Source: Massilia sp. PDC64
Lineage (GTDB): Bacteria; Pseudomonadota; Gammaproteobacteria; Burkholderiales; Burkholderiaceae_D
Direction: 5' to 3'
Length of the DNA stretch: 64,000 nt
Assembly: GCF_900101265.1 (NCBI RefSeq)
Contig: NZ_FMZS01000016.1
Coordinates: forward strand, 1-64,000
Below, piece after piece: positions 8,722 through 16,798 of this stretch (position 1 is the stretch's first letter; the number at the start of each line of letters is the position of its first letter). The notes beneath the pieces were generated by a model. The model worked only from the letters and a program-made list of their open reading frames with translations, ran no database searches and was not told where the DNA came from. The translations under genes and the position numbers were made by a program.

Positions 8722-9546
8722 TCAGTCGCGGTACTGGCCGGGCGTGGCGGCCGTCATCCGCTTGAACACACGCTGGAAATGGGCCTGGTCGGCAAAGCCC
8801 GTGTCGACCGCCACCTCGGCGATCGGCGCGCCGGCGCGCAACCGCGCTTTCGCGTACTGGATGCGGCGGTTGGTCTGGTATTCGTGCGGCGCGACGCCGT
8901 AGCGCTTCTTGAAGGCGCGGATCAGGTAGGAGCCGGACAGGTGCGCCGCTTCGCACAGGTCCTGCAGCGGCAGAGGATCGGCGAAATGCGTGTCGATGTA
9001 GTCCGCGACGCGTTCGACTTTCGGCGCGGCCGCATCCGGCATGGCGCCCGGCGCGAGTTCGCCGTCCAGCCGCGCGACGAAATCTACGACGGCGGCCTCG
9101 CGTTCGGCCACACGGCGCGCCGTATCCGTCAGCACCGCAAACAGGCGCACGCCCGCCTCGACGAGGTGCGGCGCGCGCAATGCCGCCTGTGCGTACGGGC
9201 GGAACACCGGATCCGCGAGACCGCGCACGCGCGCCTGCACGCGGCCCAGCCACACGGGATCGAAGTAGAACATCACGTACGACCATGGCGCATCGTCGAC
9301 CGGATTGCAGCCGTGGACGTCGCCCGGATTGATGACGACGACGGCGCCCTGCTCCACCACCTCCGCATGCGCGCCGTTGACGTAGGTGCTGCGGCCGCCC
9401 GTGATGACGCCGACGGAATGCGTCTCGTGCCAGTGGCGTCCATAGTGCAGGTCGCGCCCGTCCGTCACGTGGCGCGCTTCGATGAAGGGCAAGGCGGGGT
9501 CGCGCCAGAAGACCTGGGCGGCGGGATGGCGGTCGGGTCGGGGCAT
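8722..9546 (-). CDS. AraC family transcriptional regulator
   Basis: 274 residues. The N-terminal half is a cupin-like sensing domain (HWHETHSVGVITGGRSTY, NPGDVHGCNP). The C-terminal half (about 165-274) carries the two helix-turn-helix motifs of AraC proteins, with LCEAAHLSGSYLIRAFKKRYG and the conserved GFADQAHFQRVFKR-TAATPGQYR ending. ATG 9546 is chosen because the cupin domain begins directly after it; a longer frame to 9738 adds a stretch without domain features. It faces the LysE exporter tail to tail and probably controls it or another small-molecule export gene. The effector is not known. Confidence 0.88.
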   Translation of the reverse strand: MPRPDRHPAAQVFWRDPALPFIEARHVTDGRDLHYGRHWHETHSVGVITGGRSTYVNGAHAEVVEQGAVVVINPGDVHGCNPVDDAPWSYVMFYFDPVWLGRVQARVRGLADPVFRPYAQAALRAPHLVEAGVRLFAVLTDTARRVAEREAAVVDFVARLDGELAPGAMPDAAAPKVERVADYIDTHFADPLPLQDLCEAAHLSGSYLIRAFKKRYGVAPHEYQTNRRIQYAKARLRAGAPIAEVAVDTGFADQAHFQRVFKRMTAATPGQYRD

Positions 9547-9659
9547 GGTCGTACGTAAGAAGGATGGCGCATCGATTCTACCAGCAGTGACAAAGCGCGC
9601 ATCTTTTCGTGACGCGATCCGGTAAGCTGCCGGCCGTCGACACTCTGGAATTGATCGCT

Positions 9660-10451
9660 GTGAGCACGAATCGGAACTGGCTGCCTTTGACATGCGCGTT
9701 GCTGTGCTGGGGCGCGCCGGCGACAGCGCAGGACACACCGCAAGTCGTCAAGGTCGAAGCGGTGCGCGACGTGGACGAGGTCCCGTACCGCAAATTCTAC
9801 AAGGGGATGCAGGTCTTCGCGGAACACCGCGCGCTGGCGCCGGGCGCCGCCCTGCGCTTCCGGCTGTATCCGCGTGCAAAGGGCGCGTCGTTCGCGGGCC
9901 TCGTCGTCACCCTCGTCGCAGGCAAGACCGAGACCCCGGTCGAACTGGACGCGAACCAGTCGTTTACCTTGCCGATGGATGCGCGCCTCGCCGCGCAGGA
10001 TGCCGTCGTCATGACGAACAAAAAGGACGGCACGTACGCCTGGCGCGTCGACATCCGCACGCCCGGCCTGCCGCCGGACACGCGCCGCCTTGGCGACCTG
10101 AGGCTCGAATGCCGGGTCGACATGAAGGGCGCAGAATTGCGGCGGATGGTACGCGATCCGTCGATCATGGCGCTCGCCGCCACGGGCGATCCGTGCACCT
10201 ACCGCACGTTCCAGAACCCGTTCTTCGCCGACCGTCCCGTCTTCAACGTCACGCTCGTGCACGGCACGCGGCGCGAAGCGATCGCGGGCGAATGGATGTA
10301 CGCGAACTCGGCACGCCTGCTGCCGGAAGCCGGCTATGCACTCGTCGACTGGGGCCATGCGCGCGACCGGCAGTACATTCCCGCGATCTTCGACGCGAGC
10401 TGGCCCGACGACACGTTGCTGGAATTCGAATACATGGACGATCCGACATGA
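9660..10451 (+). CDS. Secreted protein of unknown function
   Basis: 263 residues, no family recognised. GTG 9660 is preferred: GGA lies about 10 bases upstream and the product then starts with a clean Sec signal (NWLPLTCALLCWGAPATAQ, cleavage near residue 24). An upstream GTG at 9609 would add 17 residues ahead of the signal. The mature part looks beta-rich, with segments such as LRFRLYPRAKGASFAGLVVTL and the ending DTLLEFEYMDD. Its TGA overlaps the ATG of the following lipoprotein gene (ATGA at 10448-10451), so the two are probably made together in the envelope. Confidence 0.75.
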   Translation: MSTNRNWLPLTCALLCWGAPATAQDTPQVVKVEAVRDVDEVPYRKFYKGMQVFAEHRALAPGAALRFRLYPRAKGASFAGLVVTLVAGKTETPVELDANQSFTLPMDARLAAQDAVVMTNKKDGTYAWRVDIRTPGLPPDTRRLGDLRLECRVDMKGAELRRMVRDPSIMALAATGDPCTYRTFQNPFFADRPVFNVTLVHGTRREAIAGEWMYANSARLLPEAGYALVDWGHARDRQYIPAIFDASWPDDTLLEFEYMDDPT

Positions 10452-10801
10452 AAATCCCGACCCTGTCGGTGCTGGCCATGCTGCTGGCCGGATGCGCCGC
10501 CTCCGGCAACGGCCAGATCGAGACGCTGACGCAGGAACGCGCCGCCGGCATGCTGGTCGCCGGCACGACAACGAAGGCCGATGTGCGGCGCGCGCTGGGC
10601 GAGCCGTCGGTGACGGCATTTCCGGACGGCCGCGAAGTCTGGTTCTACCGGTACGACGGCAGCGCCGCCCGCCTCGTGAAATACGTTCCCCTCGTCGGCC
10701 GCATGGCGGAAACGGGGACGCAGATCAGGGAACTCAGGATTTTGTTCGATCCGGATGGGCGGGTGCGCAAGTTCAGGTTGCAGGACATCCGCGTCCAGTA
10801 A
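10448..10801 (+). CDS. Small lipoprotein, SmpA/OmlA (BamE)-like fold
   Basis: 117 residues. The signal ends in the lipobox LLAGC (C16), so it is lipid-anchored. The core AAGMLVAGTTTKADVRRALGEPSVTAFPDGREVWFY (about 33-68) matches the SmpA/OmlA pattern, in which a helix pair and GEP turn precede an aromatic strand. BamE itself belongs to outer-membrane assembly, but many stand-alone paralogues have no known role. It is translationally coupled to the secreted protein before it and is likely in the outer membrane. Confidence 0.78.
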   Translation: MKIPTLSVLAMLLAGCAASGNGQIETLTQERAAGMLVAGTTTKADVRRALGEPSVTAFPDGREVWFYRYDGSAARLVKYVPLVGRMAETGTQIRELRILFDPDGRVRKFRLQDIRVQ

Positions 10802-10907
10802 CCGCCGCCTGGCAGTCGAACACGTTCCAGCACAGCGCATTGCGCAGCCGCTGGTTCGCGCGCGGCCCGGATCGCATAGGCGGCCGCGCCCAGTTCGTGC
10901 GAACCCC

Positions 10908-11510
10908 TCAACCGCGCCAGGCGGCAGCGAACGCCCGCGCACGCCCCGCCAACTCGTCCAGCGTCACACCCGGTGTGAACAACTGGCTCCCGATGCCCGC
11001 ACCCGTCGCGCCGGCCGCCTTCCACGCCGGGATCTGCTCGGGCGTGACGCCGCCCACGGGCCACAGCGGCGTACCGGCCGGCAGCACGGACTTCATCGCC
11101 TTCAGCCCCGCGGGCCCGATCGATTCGGCCGGGAATAATTTCAAGGCGTGTGCCCCGGCATCCAGCGCCGCGAAGGCTTCCGTCGGCGTCGCGACGCCCG
11201 GGGCGCACAGCATGCCGGCCGCCCGCGCCTGCGCAATGACGGCGGGATTGCAGTTCGGGGAGACGAACAGCCGGCCACCCGCCTGCGCGACGGCGTCGAC
11301 GTCCGCCACGGTCAACATCGTACCGCCGCCGACGATCGCGTCCGGCGGGGCCATGTCGACGAGGATGCGGATGGCGTCCAGTGCGCCCGGCCGGTTCAGG
11401 GGCACTTCGAGCAGGCGCCAGCCGGCGTCGAACAGGACGCGGCCCACGGCACCGGCTTCGCGGGGATCGAGGCCGCGCAGGATGGCGACGAGGGGCAGAT
11501 CAAAGTTCAT
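10908..11510 (-). CDS. dgoA: 2-dehydro-3-deoxy-6-phosphogalactonate aldolase
   Basis: 200 residues, cytoplasmic class I aldolase of the KDPG/KDPGal family. It splits 2-keto-3-deoxy-6-phosphogalactonate into pyruvate and glyceraldehyde 3-phosphate. Seen: LVAILRGLDPREA at the start, GGGTMLTVADVDAVAQAGGRLFVSPN, and HALKLFPAESIGPAGLKAMKSVLP, where the lysine of LKLFPAE is the Schiff-base residue. Start ATG 11510 overlaps the TGA of dgoK in an ATGA, so kinase and aldolase are coupled. Assignment to galactonate rather than gluconate rests on the adjacent galactonokinase and nearby galactonate dehydratase. Confidence 0.92.
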   Translation of the reverse strand: MNFDLPLVAILRGLDPREAGAVGRVLFDAGWRLLEVPLNRPGALDAIRILVDMAPPDAIVGGGTMLTVADVDAVAQAGGRLFVSPNCNPAVIAQARAAGMLCAPGVATPTEAFAALDAGAHALKLFPAESIGPAGLKAMKSVLPAGTPLWPVGGVTPEQIPAWKAAGATGAGIGSQLFTPGVTLDELAGRARAFAAAWRG

Positions 11511-12415
11511 GAAGGAATCCGGTCGAGGAAGCGCGCCAGCGCGGCGCAATATACGCGGTCCGGATCGAGCCCGGCCAGCGTGATGCCGAAATGGACGGCC
11601 GCGCGCGCATAGCGGGCCCGCAGCACGGACGAGCCGATGCAGGTCGGCGGGACGGTGCCGCCCGCGAGCCCGACGGCCGCGACGAATTCCGTCCCGACGA
11701 GCAGGCCGCTGACGAACGAGCGCGCCTGCGCGGCCGGCATGGCGCCCGAGACGACGCGGGCGCGCACGCCGAACAGCGCGTTCGACAGCGGCGCGCCGCG
11801 GCGGGCCGCGTCCAGGCCGGCGACGAAGGCGCCGTCGTCGTCATGGTCGCCCGCCATGAGCGGCGCCAGCGTGCCGTGCGCAGAGACCATCGCGAACAGC
11901 TCGCCCGTCATGAACGTGGCGATGCGGCGGATGACGCCATCCGCGAGGTGCACCCACTTGCTGTGCGTGCCGGGCAGGACGAACCAGCCGTCGCGCCGGC
12001 CCAGCGCCACGGCGCCCAGCAGCTGCGTCTCCTCGCCGCGCATCACGTCGACGTGCTCGCCCCGCTGGGCGTAGCCGGGGACGATGAAACAGGGGCGCCC
12101 GGCGCGCGGGTCGTCCACGCGGACCACGTGGTCCGGCAGCGCTTCGAGCGGCACGCCGATGTCGAGATAAGGCACTTCGCGCCAGCCCTGAGCACTGCCG
12201 ACCATGCCCGAGGCGACGGCGGGAACGTCCGGCGCGACGCCCATCTCCGCCACGAGGGCCGCGAACGACCCCGCGAAGTCGGGGCGCACGGCCAGCATGC
12301 CCTGGTCGTCCGCGCGCGTGGCGAGGCAGGCGCCGGCGGCATCGACGACGTAGGCGCGGCGGTTGCTCGAGCCCCAGTCGATGCCGAGCAGTTGGTGTGA
12401 AGCGGATGAAGCCAT
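11507..12415 (-). CDS. dgoK: 2-dehydro-3-deoxygalactonokinase
   Basis: 302 residues, cytoplasmic sugar-acid kinase that phosphorylates 2-keto-3-deoxygalactonate with ATP. The DgoK pattern is clear: LLGIDWGSSNRRAYVVD at 9-25 (phosphate loop), VASGMVGSAQGWREVPYL, MRGEETQLLGA, LPGTHSKWVHL and TFMTGELFAM. It overlaps dgoA by four bases downstream. Upstream, the LysR-type regulator gene stops 9 bases before its coding region begins (12425 to 12415), so all three read on one strand as a likely transcript. Confidence 0.94.
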   Translation of the reverse strand: MASSASHQLLGIDWGSSNRRAYVVDAAGACLATRADDQGMLAVRPDFAGSFAALVAEMGVAPDVPAVASGMVGSAQGWREVPYLDIGVPLEALPDHVVRVDDPRAGRPCFIVPGYAQRGEHVDVMRGEETQLLGAVALGRRDGWFVLPGTHSKWVHLADGVIRRIATFMTGELFAMVSAHGTLAPLMAGDHDDDGAFVAGLDAARRGAPLSNALFGVRARVVSGAMPAAQARSFVSGLLVGTEFVAAVGLAGGTVPPTCIGSSVLRARYARAAVHFGITLAGLDPDRVYCAALARFLDRIPS

Positions 12416-12424
12416 CGCGCCAGC

Positions 12425-13399
12425 TTACACCGACTTGATGTAGGTGACGCGCGCGGTCGGCTTGGGACGCGTGGCCGTCTCGCGCAGCGCGCCGAGCATG
12501 GCTTCCGCCGCCGGCGACAGCTGGTGGTGGCGGCGCGTGATGATGCCGTAGACGTCCATCCGCAGGTTCAGTTCGTAGGGCAGCACGGCCAGCAGGCCGC
12601 TGTCCAGGTAAGGCTTGACGAGTTCCACGGACATCGGCGCCACCATGTCGCTGCCCAGCAACAGCGTCGTGACGACAGGCAGTTCGGCCGTCGACACGGT
12701 TTCCGCCGGCTGCTCCAGGCCCTGCGTGAGGAACAGCGACGCCATCCGGTCGCGCACCATGCTGCCGGCCGGCGGCACGATCCACGCCTGCTGCGCGAGT
12801 TCCGCCAGGTCCAGGCCGCGCGCGCCCAGCAGCGGGTGGCCGGCGCGCACGATCAGGCTGTGCGGCTCGTCGGTGATGGGCTCGAAGTGGAATTCGTCGG
12901 CGATCGAGCCGTCGACGACCCGGCCGATGACGATGTCGAGGTCTCCCGCGCGCAGGCGCTCGACGAGCTGCTTGCTGCTGCCGACTTCGATCGACACGTT
13001 CAGGCGCGCATGCCGCGTCTTGAGCAGGGTGACGGCCGCCGGCACCAGGGTCGTGGACGGCGTCAGAATCGCCCCGACCGCGACGCGCCCGCGCAGGCCG
13101 GACATCAGTTCCATCACTTCCTGGTAGGCGGCATCCATTTCCGCCAGCGACGCGCCGGCGCGGCGGATGAGCACCTTGCCGTACCACGTGGGTTCGACGC
13201 CGCGCGGCAGGCGCTCGAACAACGTGACGCCCAGCGCGTGTTCCAGTTCGCCCAGCAGTTTCGACGCCGCCGGCTGCGTGAGGTTCGCGGCCTGTGCGGC
13301 CTGCATGATCGATCCGTGGCGGCCCAGTTCGACGAGCAGGACGAGGTGGCGCGTCTTCAGGTAGGCGCGGACGAAGCGGTCGGAGCGGGGATCGGACAT
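12425..13399 (-). CDS. LysR family regulator, GbpR-like
   Basis: 324 residues. The N-terminal winged helix (about 14-75) contains LVELGRHGSIMQAAQAANLTQPAASKLLGELE and the LysR-typical LFERLPRGVEPTWYG. The rest is a periplasmic-binding-protein-like sensor domain. It resembles the sugar-responsive GbpR-type branch. Placed directly before dgoK and dgoA on the same strand, it is the natural candidate to control galactose/galactonate breakdown, perhaps responding to the sugar or its acid. That role is inferred from position. Confidence 0.88.
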   Translation of the reverse strand: MSDPRSDRFVRAYLKTRHLVLLVELGRHGSIMQAAQAANLTQPAASKLLGELEHALGVTLFERLPRGVEPTWYGKVLIRRAGASLAEMDAAYQEVMELMSGLRGRVAVGAILTPSTTLVPAAVTLLKTRHARLNVSIEVGSSKQLVERLRAGDLDIVIGRVVDGSIADEFHFEPITDEPHSLIVRAGHPLLGARGLDLAELAQQAWIVPPAGSMVRDRMASLFLTQGLEQPAETVSTAELPVVTTLLLGSDMVAPMSVELVKPYLDSGLLAVLPYELNLRMDVYGIITRRHHQLSPAAEAMLGALRETATRPKPTARVTYIKSV

Positions 13400-13520
13400 G
13401 GCGTTGCGGCGTGGGCCTTAAAAGTTTCCATAATGATAGTTGCCGATCCGTTCAGGGTCAAACTCGGGAATACTACTTAGCACACCTACCAACACCCTCT
13501 AGTTACTCCGACAACAACGG

Positions 13521-13667
13521 CTAGGTACACTGAGCCTTGCTGACCGTGCGCTGTCGGCCAGGAGCGGACAGTCGGAAGATCACCCCTTTCAGTGTATGGC
13601 CGCCTGAGCCATGGGTCGCGAAGGCATAAACGGTGCCGTCGATCTTATCGATGTTACGCACCTGGCG
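13521..13667 (-). pseudogene. Remnant of a repeat protein C-terminus (GloVer-like)
   Basis: Downstream of the stop at 13668-13670, the same minus-strand frame stays open to TAG at 13521-13523 and reads like protein: it includes NIDKIDGTVYAFATHG and GVIFRLSAPG. The GT-Y-hydrophobic-GG-n-GVIFRL pattern resembles the 'choice-of-anchor tandem repeat GloVer' proteins. It has no convincing start or ribosome site. I read it as the tail of a decayed gene; another possibility is a former C-terminal extension of the lipoprotein gene. Family assignment is tentative. Confidence 0.35.
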
Positions 13668-14387
13668 TCAGGTCCCGGACTGGTAGCGGCTCGGGTCGAA
13701 ACCACTAACGTCGAATTCGAACACGGGCGAACCTTGCTGGTAGATATTGACAGCGATACGCACACGCTTGGCCTTGCGCATCTTCGTCAAGAAACGGCTG
13801 TAATCGTTGAGAAAGACCACGTCCGTACTATGGTCGGCCGGTCCCGTCGCGCTGAAATTGCCCGGCTTCTCGTCATCGAAGCGGACCTGCACCGTGCACG
13901 ACTCGTAGGACGGACACAGAATCTGCCCCTTCTCGATCCTGAACATGACATCCTTGCCCTCCTGCGGATCGGTCCGCAGAATGAGGCGCGCATGCTGCTC
14001 GCCATTGTAGGGAAAGCCGAAGTTGACCGTGTTCGTGCTGTCGACCGATGCGGTACGGCGCGTGCCCCCCGTCATCTCGGCTTCGGCCGCGTGGTAGCGC
14101 CATTGTTCGCCGACGGCGGGTCCCGGCGATGTGCTGGATGCAGCAGCCGATTGCGGCGACGGTGTAGCTGGGGCTGGCGCGGCAGCCAGCCGGGACGGTG
14201 TCAACTGCGCTTCGAGAGCCGCGATGCGCTTGTTCGCCGCCTCGAGCTTCTTGTTCGCTGCATCAAGGTCGGCGTTGGATGAACATCCTGCAAGCAGTGC
14301 TGCGGTGCCGGCGATCACTGTCGAGCGGACGCGGCCCGGAGTTACCCATCGGCGCTTGGCCGGGCGAATTGTCATTTTCAGGGTCAT
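13668..14387 (-). CDS. Lipoprotein with short coiled coil, unknown function
   Basis: 239 residues. After a basic start (AKRRWVTPGRVRS), a signal ends in a lipobox (ALLAGCSSN, Cys near 34). It is followed by a heptad-like helix (DLDAANKKLEAANKRIAALEAQL, about 39-61), a Pro/Ala/Ser linker and a C-terminal beta-rich domain with CPSYESC, perhaps a disulfide pair. No known family. ATG 14387 is chosen; ATG 14375 is nearly as good, and a GTG at 14411 is less likely. Base composition here is lower in GC than the neighbours. With the remnant downstream and a gene-poor flank upstream, this stretch looks like an insertion between the two halves of the galactonate genes. Confidence 0.7.
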   Translation of the reverse strand: MTLKMTIRPAKRRWVTPGRVRSTVIAGTAALLAGCSSNADLDAANKKLEAANKRIAALEAQLTPSRLAAAPAPATPSPQSAAASSTSPGPAVGEQWRYHAAEAEMTGGTRRTASVDSTNTVNFGFPYNGEQHARLILRTDPQEGKDVMFRIEKGQILCPSYESCTVQVRFDDEKPGNFSATGPADHSTDVVFLNDYSRFLTKMRKAKRVRIAVNIYQQGSPVFEFDVSGFDPSRYQSGT

Positions 14388-14722
14388 GCCGTCACGGAAA
14401 TAGAACTGCACAAAATTATTATAAATTTCTCAATCGAAATACTACAGGCTTAGTTTGGTTCGGTCCATCAAAAATCACCGGCATGGTTTCCGCCATACTG
14501 TATCCATGCTTGGATTCGCCAGCGTTATTTTGGGATTGCCGGAAAGTCCAGCCGACATGCGTGACCGTCAGTTTCGGCTCGGCGTTACAATGAACGGCAG
14601 GTCTCTTGGTCGATCAGCGTAGGGCGCCGCCAGTAACGACGAGCAGGCAACGTCAAGCGCTCCTTTCGCTTGCCTGCTCGCTCATGTGTTGGCGGTAGGT
14701 CGAACGGTTTTGTTTGGCGATC
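14388..14722. other. Gene-poor spacer with lower GC
   Basis: 335 bases between the lipoprotein gene and the SDR gene. I see no convincing coding region. The first part (about 14405-14480) is AT-rich and may hold the lipoprotein promoter. The second part holds a strong hairpin at 14640-14680, listed separately. Confidence 0.5.
14640..14680. repeat. Long hairpin, 11-bp stem
   Basis: CGAGCAGGCAA (14640-14650) pairs perfectly with TTGCCTGCTCG (14670-14680) around a 19-base loop. Within it CAAGCG/CGCTTG offers an alternative fold. No T-run follows on either strand. It lies 42 bases beyond the 3' end of the SDR gene (minus strand) and could end or stabilise that transcript. Confidence 0.45.
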
Positions 14723-15496
14723 TCAGTCGTGATACACCTGGCTCCTGCCCCCGTCGACCAGCAAGTCCGTCGCATTCACGAACCTTGCCTCGTCGCTGGC
14801 GAGGAACAGCGCCGCGTCGGCGACGTCCTTCGGCTCGCCGATCCATCCGCACGGCAGCAGCGCGGCCTGGCGGCGGCGTTCCGCGTCCGGATCGGGGCAG
14901 CTCGCGAGCCATGCCTCGATCCGTTCCGTCATGATCAGGCCCGGCGAGATCGAATTCACGCGGATGCCGCGCGCCGCGTACTCGACGCCGAGCGAGCGCG
15001 TGAGGCCGATCAGCCCGTGCTTCGCGACGGGATACGGAAAGCAGCCCTTGATCACCTTGTGGCCGTGTACGGACGCGATGTTGACGATGCTGCCCCTGCC
15101 CGCCGCCAGCATGGACGGGAGCACGGCGCGGCACGCGTTCCACGCGCCTTCCAGGTCGAGCGCGAGGCAGCGCCGCCAGCCTTCGGCGTCCAGTTCGAGC
15201 GGGTCGGCAAATACGTTTACGCCCGCGTTGTTGACGAGGATGTCGATCTGTCCGAAGCGTTCCAGGGTGCGGGCCGCCAGCCGTTCCATCGCGGCGGGCT
15301 CGGTGATGTCGGCCTGGACGAACAGGCTGCGCGTGGCACCCAGTTCCTCGCGCAGCGCCTGCGCGGCCGCGTCGTCGACGTGGCTGTTGATGACGACGCG
15401 CGCGCCTTCCTCCACGAAGCGGCGCGCGACGGCCGCGCCGATGCCCATGGTGGAACCGGTGACGATCGCCACCTTCCCTTCAAGTCTTCCGTTCAT
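14723..15496 (-). CDS. SDR family dehydrogenase, candidate galactose dehydrogenase
   Basis: 257 residues, classical short-chain dehydrogenase. Seen: cofactor motif TGSTMGIGAAVARRF (14-28), NNAG in ILVNNAGVNVF, and the catalytic Ser region NIASVHGHKVIKGCFPYPVAKHG with YxxxK (Y-P-V-A-K). It lies 72 bases after dgoD on the same strand, so one unit is likely. Galactose 1-dehydrogenase would supply galactonolactone to the pathway that DgoD, DgoK and DgoA continue. A sugar-acid or fuconate dehydrogenase is the alternative. Substrate not provable from sequence. Confidence 0.82.
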   Translation of the reverse strand: MNGRLEGKVAIVTGSTMGIGAAVARRFVEEGARVVINSHVDDAAAQALREELGATRSLFVQADITEPAAMERLAARTLERFGQIDILVNNAGVNVFADPLELDAEGWRRCLALDLEGAWNACRAVLPSMLAAGRGSIVNIASVHGHKVIKGCFPYPVAKHGLIGLTRSLGVEYAARGIRVNSISPGLIMTERIEAWLASCPDPDAERRRQAALLPCGWIGEPKDVADAALFLASDEARFVNATDLLVDGGRSQVYHD

Positions 15497-15520
15497 CTCT
15501 TCCTGCCGCTTCCCCGGCCC

Positions 15521-15545
15521 TGCATGTTTTTATATATAACATGCA
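15521..15545. promoter_or_regulatory. 25-bp dyad before the SDR gene, candidate operator
   Basis: TGCATGTT (15521-15528) and AACATGCA (15538-15545) are a perfect 8-bp inverted repeat with a 9-base AT spacer. It lies 25-49 bases upstream of the SDR ATG (15496) and just after dgoD. The 9-base spacer matches the dyads at 497-517 and 16772-16792, though the arm sequences differ. Confidence 0.5.
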
Positions 15546-15568
15546 TCGTACACCAGCGGCAGGCAGGT

Positions 15569-16717
15569 CTACCACTCCGCGACGCTGCCGTCGGCATGGC
15601 GCCAGACGGGATTGCGCCAGTCGGGCGCCTCGCGGCTCGCCTCGATCACCCGTTCCTCGTCGATCTCCACGCCGAGGCCCGGCTTCGTCAGGGGCCGGAT
15701 CCAGCCGGAGGACAGGCGGAAATCCTCCTTGTTCTTCACGTAGTCCAGCAGCTCCGCGCCCTGGTTGTAGTGGATGCCCATGCTCTGCTCCTGCAGCACG
15801 GCGTTGTGCGCGACGAAGTCCACCTGCAGGCAGGACGCCAGCGCCACGGGCCCGAGCGGGCAATGGGGCGCGAGCGCGACGTCGTGCGCTTCCGCCATCG
15901 CGGCGATCTTGACGCATTCCGTGATGCCACCCGCGTGCGACAGGTCCGGCTGCACGATGGCGAGGCCGCCCGCCTGGAACACGCGCTTGAAGTCGAAGCG
16001 CGAATACATCCGCTCGCCGGCCGCCAGCGGAATCGACGTGGCGTCGGCCAGCGCGCGGTAGTACTCGTCCTGTTCCGCCAGCACCGGCTCCTCGACGAAC
16101 AGGGGGCGGTACGGCTCCAGCTCGCGCAGCAGCACCTTCGCCATCGGCGCGGACACGCGGCCGTGGAAGTCGACGCCGAATTCGATCTCGAAGCCGAACT
16201 TCGTCCGCACCTCGGCCACGCGGGCGACGGCCTGGTCGACCTTGCGCGCGTTGTCGATGATGCCCAGTTCCTCGGTCCCGTTCATCTTGAACGTGTCGAA
16301 CCCGGCCTCGCGTAACGCGGCGATCCCCGCGATCAGCTCCGCCGGACGGTCCCCACCCACCCAGCTGTAGGTCTTCATGCGGTCGCGCACGAGACCGCCC
16401 AGCAGCTCGTACACGGGCTGCCCCAGCACCTTGCCCTTGATGTCCCACAGCGCCTGGTCGACACCGGCGATGGCGCTCATCAGGATCGGGCCGCCGCGGT
16501 AGAAGCCGGCGCGGTACATCGTCTGCCACAGGTCGTTGATGCGGCCGGGGTCCTTGCCGACGAGGTAGTCGGACAGTTCGTGCACGGCCGCCTCGACGGT
16601 GCGTGCGCGCCCCTCGATGACGGGTTCGCCCCAGCCGGTGACGCCTTCGTCGGTCTCGATCTTCAGCAGCATCCAGCGCGGCGGGACGCGGTAAGTGGTG
16701 AGTCGGGTGATTTTCAT
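15569..16717 (-). CDS. dgoD: D-galactonate dehydratase
   Basis: 382 residues, the normal DgoD length, enolase superfamily (mandelate racemase subgroup). It removes water from D-galactonate to give 2-keto-3-deoxygalactonate, using magnesium. Seen: MKITRLTTYRVPPRWMLLKI and EGVTGWGEPVIEGR in the capping domain, metal-ligand regions EFGVDFHGRVS (Asp and His), FVEEPVL and AAGERMYSRFDFK, and the catalytic PHCPLGPVALA near 300. Start ATG 16717 matches the family N-terminus. The product goes to DgoK and DgoA, encoded 3 kb away on the same strand. Confidence 0.94.
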   Translation of the reverse strand: MKITRLTTYRVPPRWMLLKIETDEGVTGWGEPVIEGRARTVEAAVHELSDYLVGKDPGRINDLWQTMYRAGFYRGGPILMSAIAGVDQALWDIKGKVLGQPVYELLGGLVRDRMKTYSWVGGDRPAELIAGIAALREAGFDTFKMNGTEELGIIDNARKVDQAVARVAEVRTKFGFEIEFGVDFHGRVSAPMAKVLLRELEPYRPLFVEEPVLAEQDEYYRALADATSIPLAAGERMYSRFDFKRVFQAGGLAIVQPDLSHAGGITECVKIAAMAEAHDVALAPHCPLGPVALASCLQVDFVAHNAVLQEQSMGIHYNQGAELLDYVKNKEDFRLSSGWIRPLTKPGLGVEIDEERVIEASREAPDWRNPVWRHADGSVAEW

Positions 16718-16771
16718 GGCGGCCAGTGTAGCCGCGCTCGGCCCGCCGCATGCATGCGCAATCGCGGGAGA

Positions 16772-16792
16772 TCTATACCGTTAAGATATAGA
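16772..16792. promoter_or_regulatory. 21-bp dyad upstream of dgoD, candidate operator
   Basis: TCTATA (16772-16777) and TATAGA (16787-16792) are a perfect 6-bp inverted repeat spaced by 9 bases, 55 bases upstream of the dgoD start. A regulator site or part of the promoter. Confidence 0.4.
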
Positions 16793-16798
16793 CGCCGG

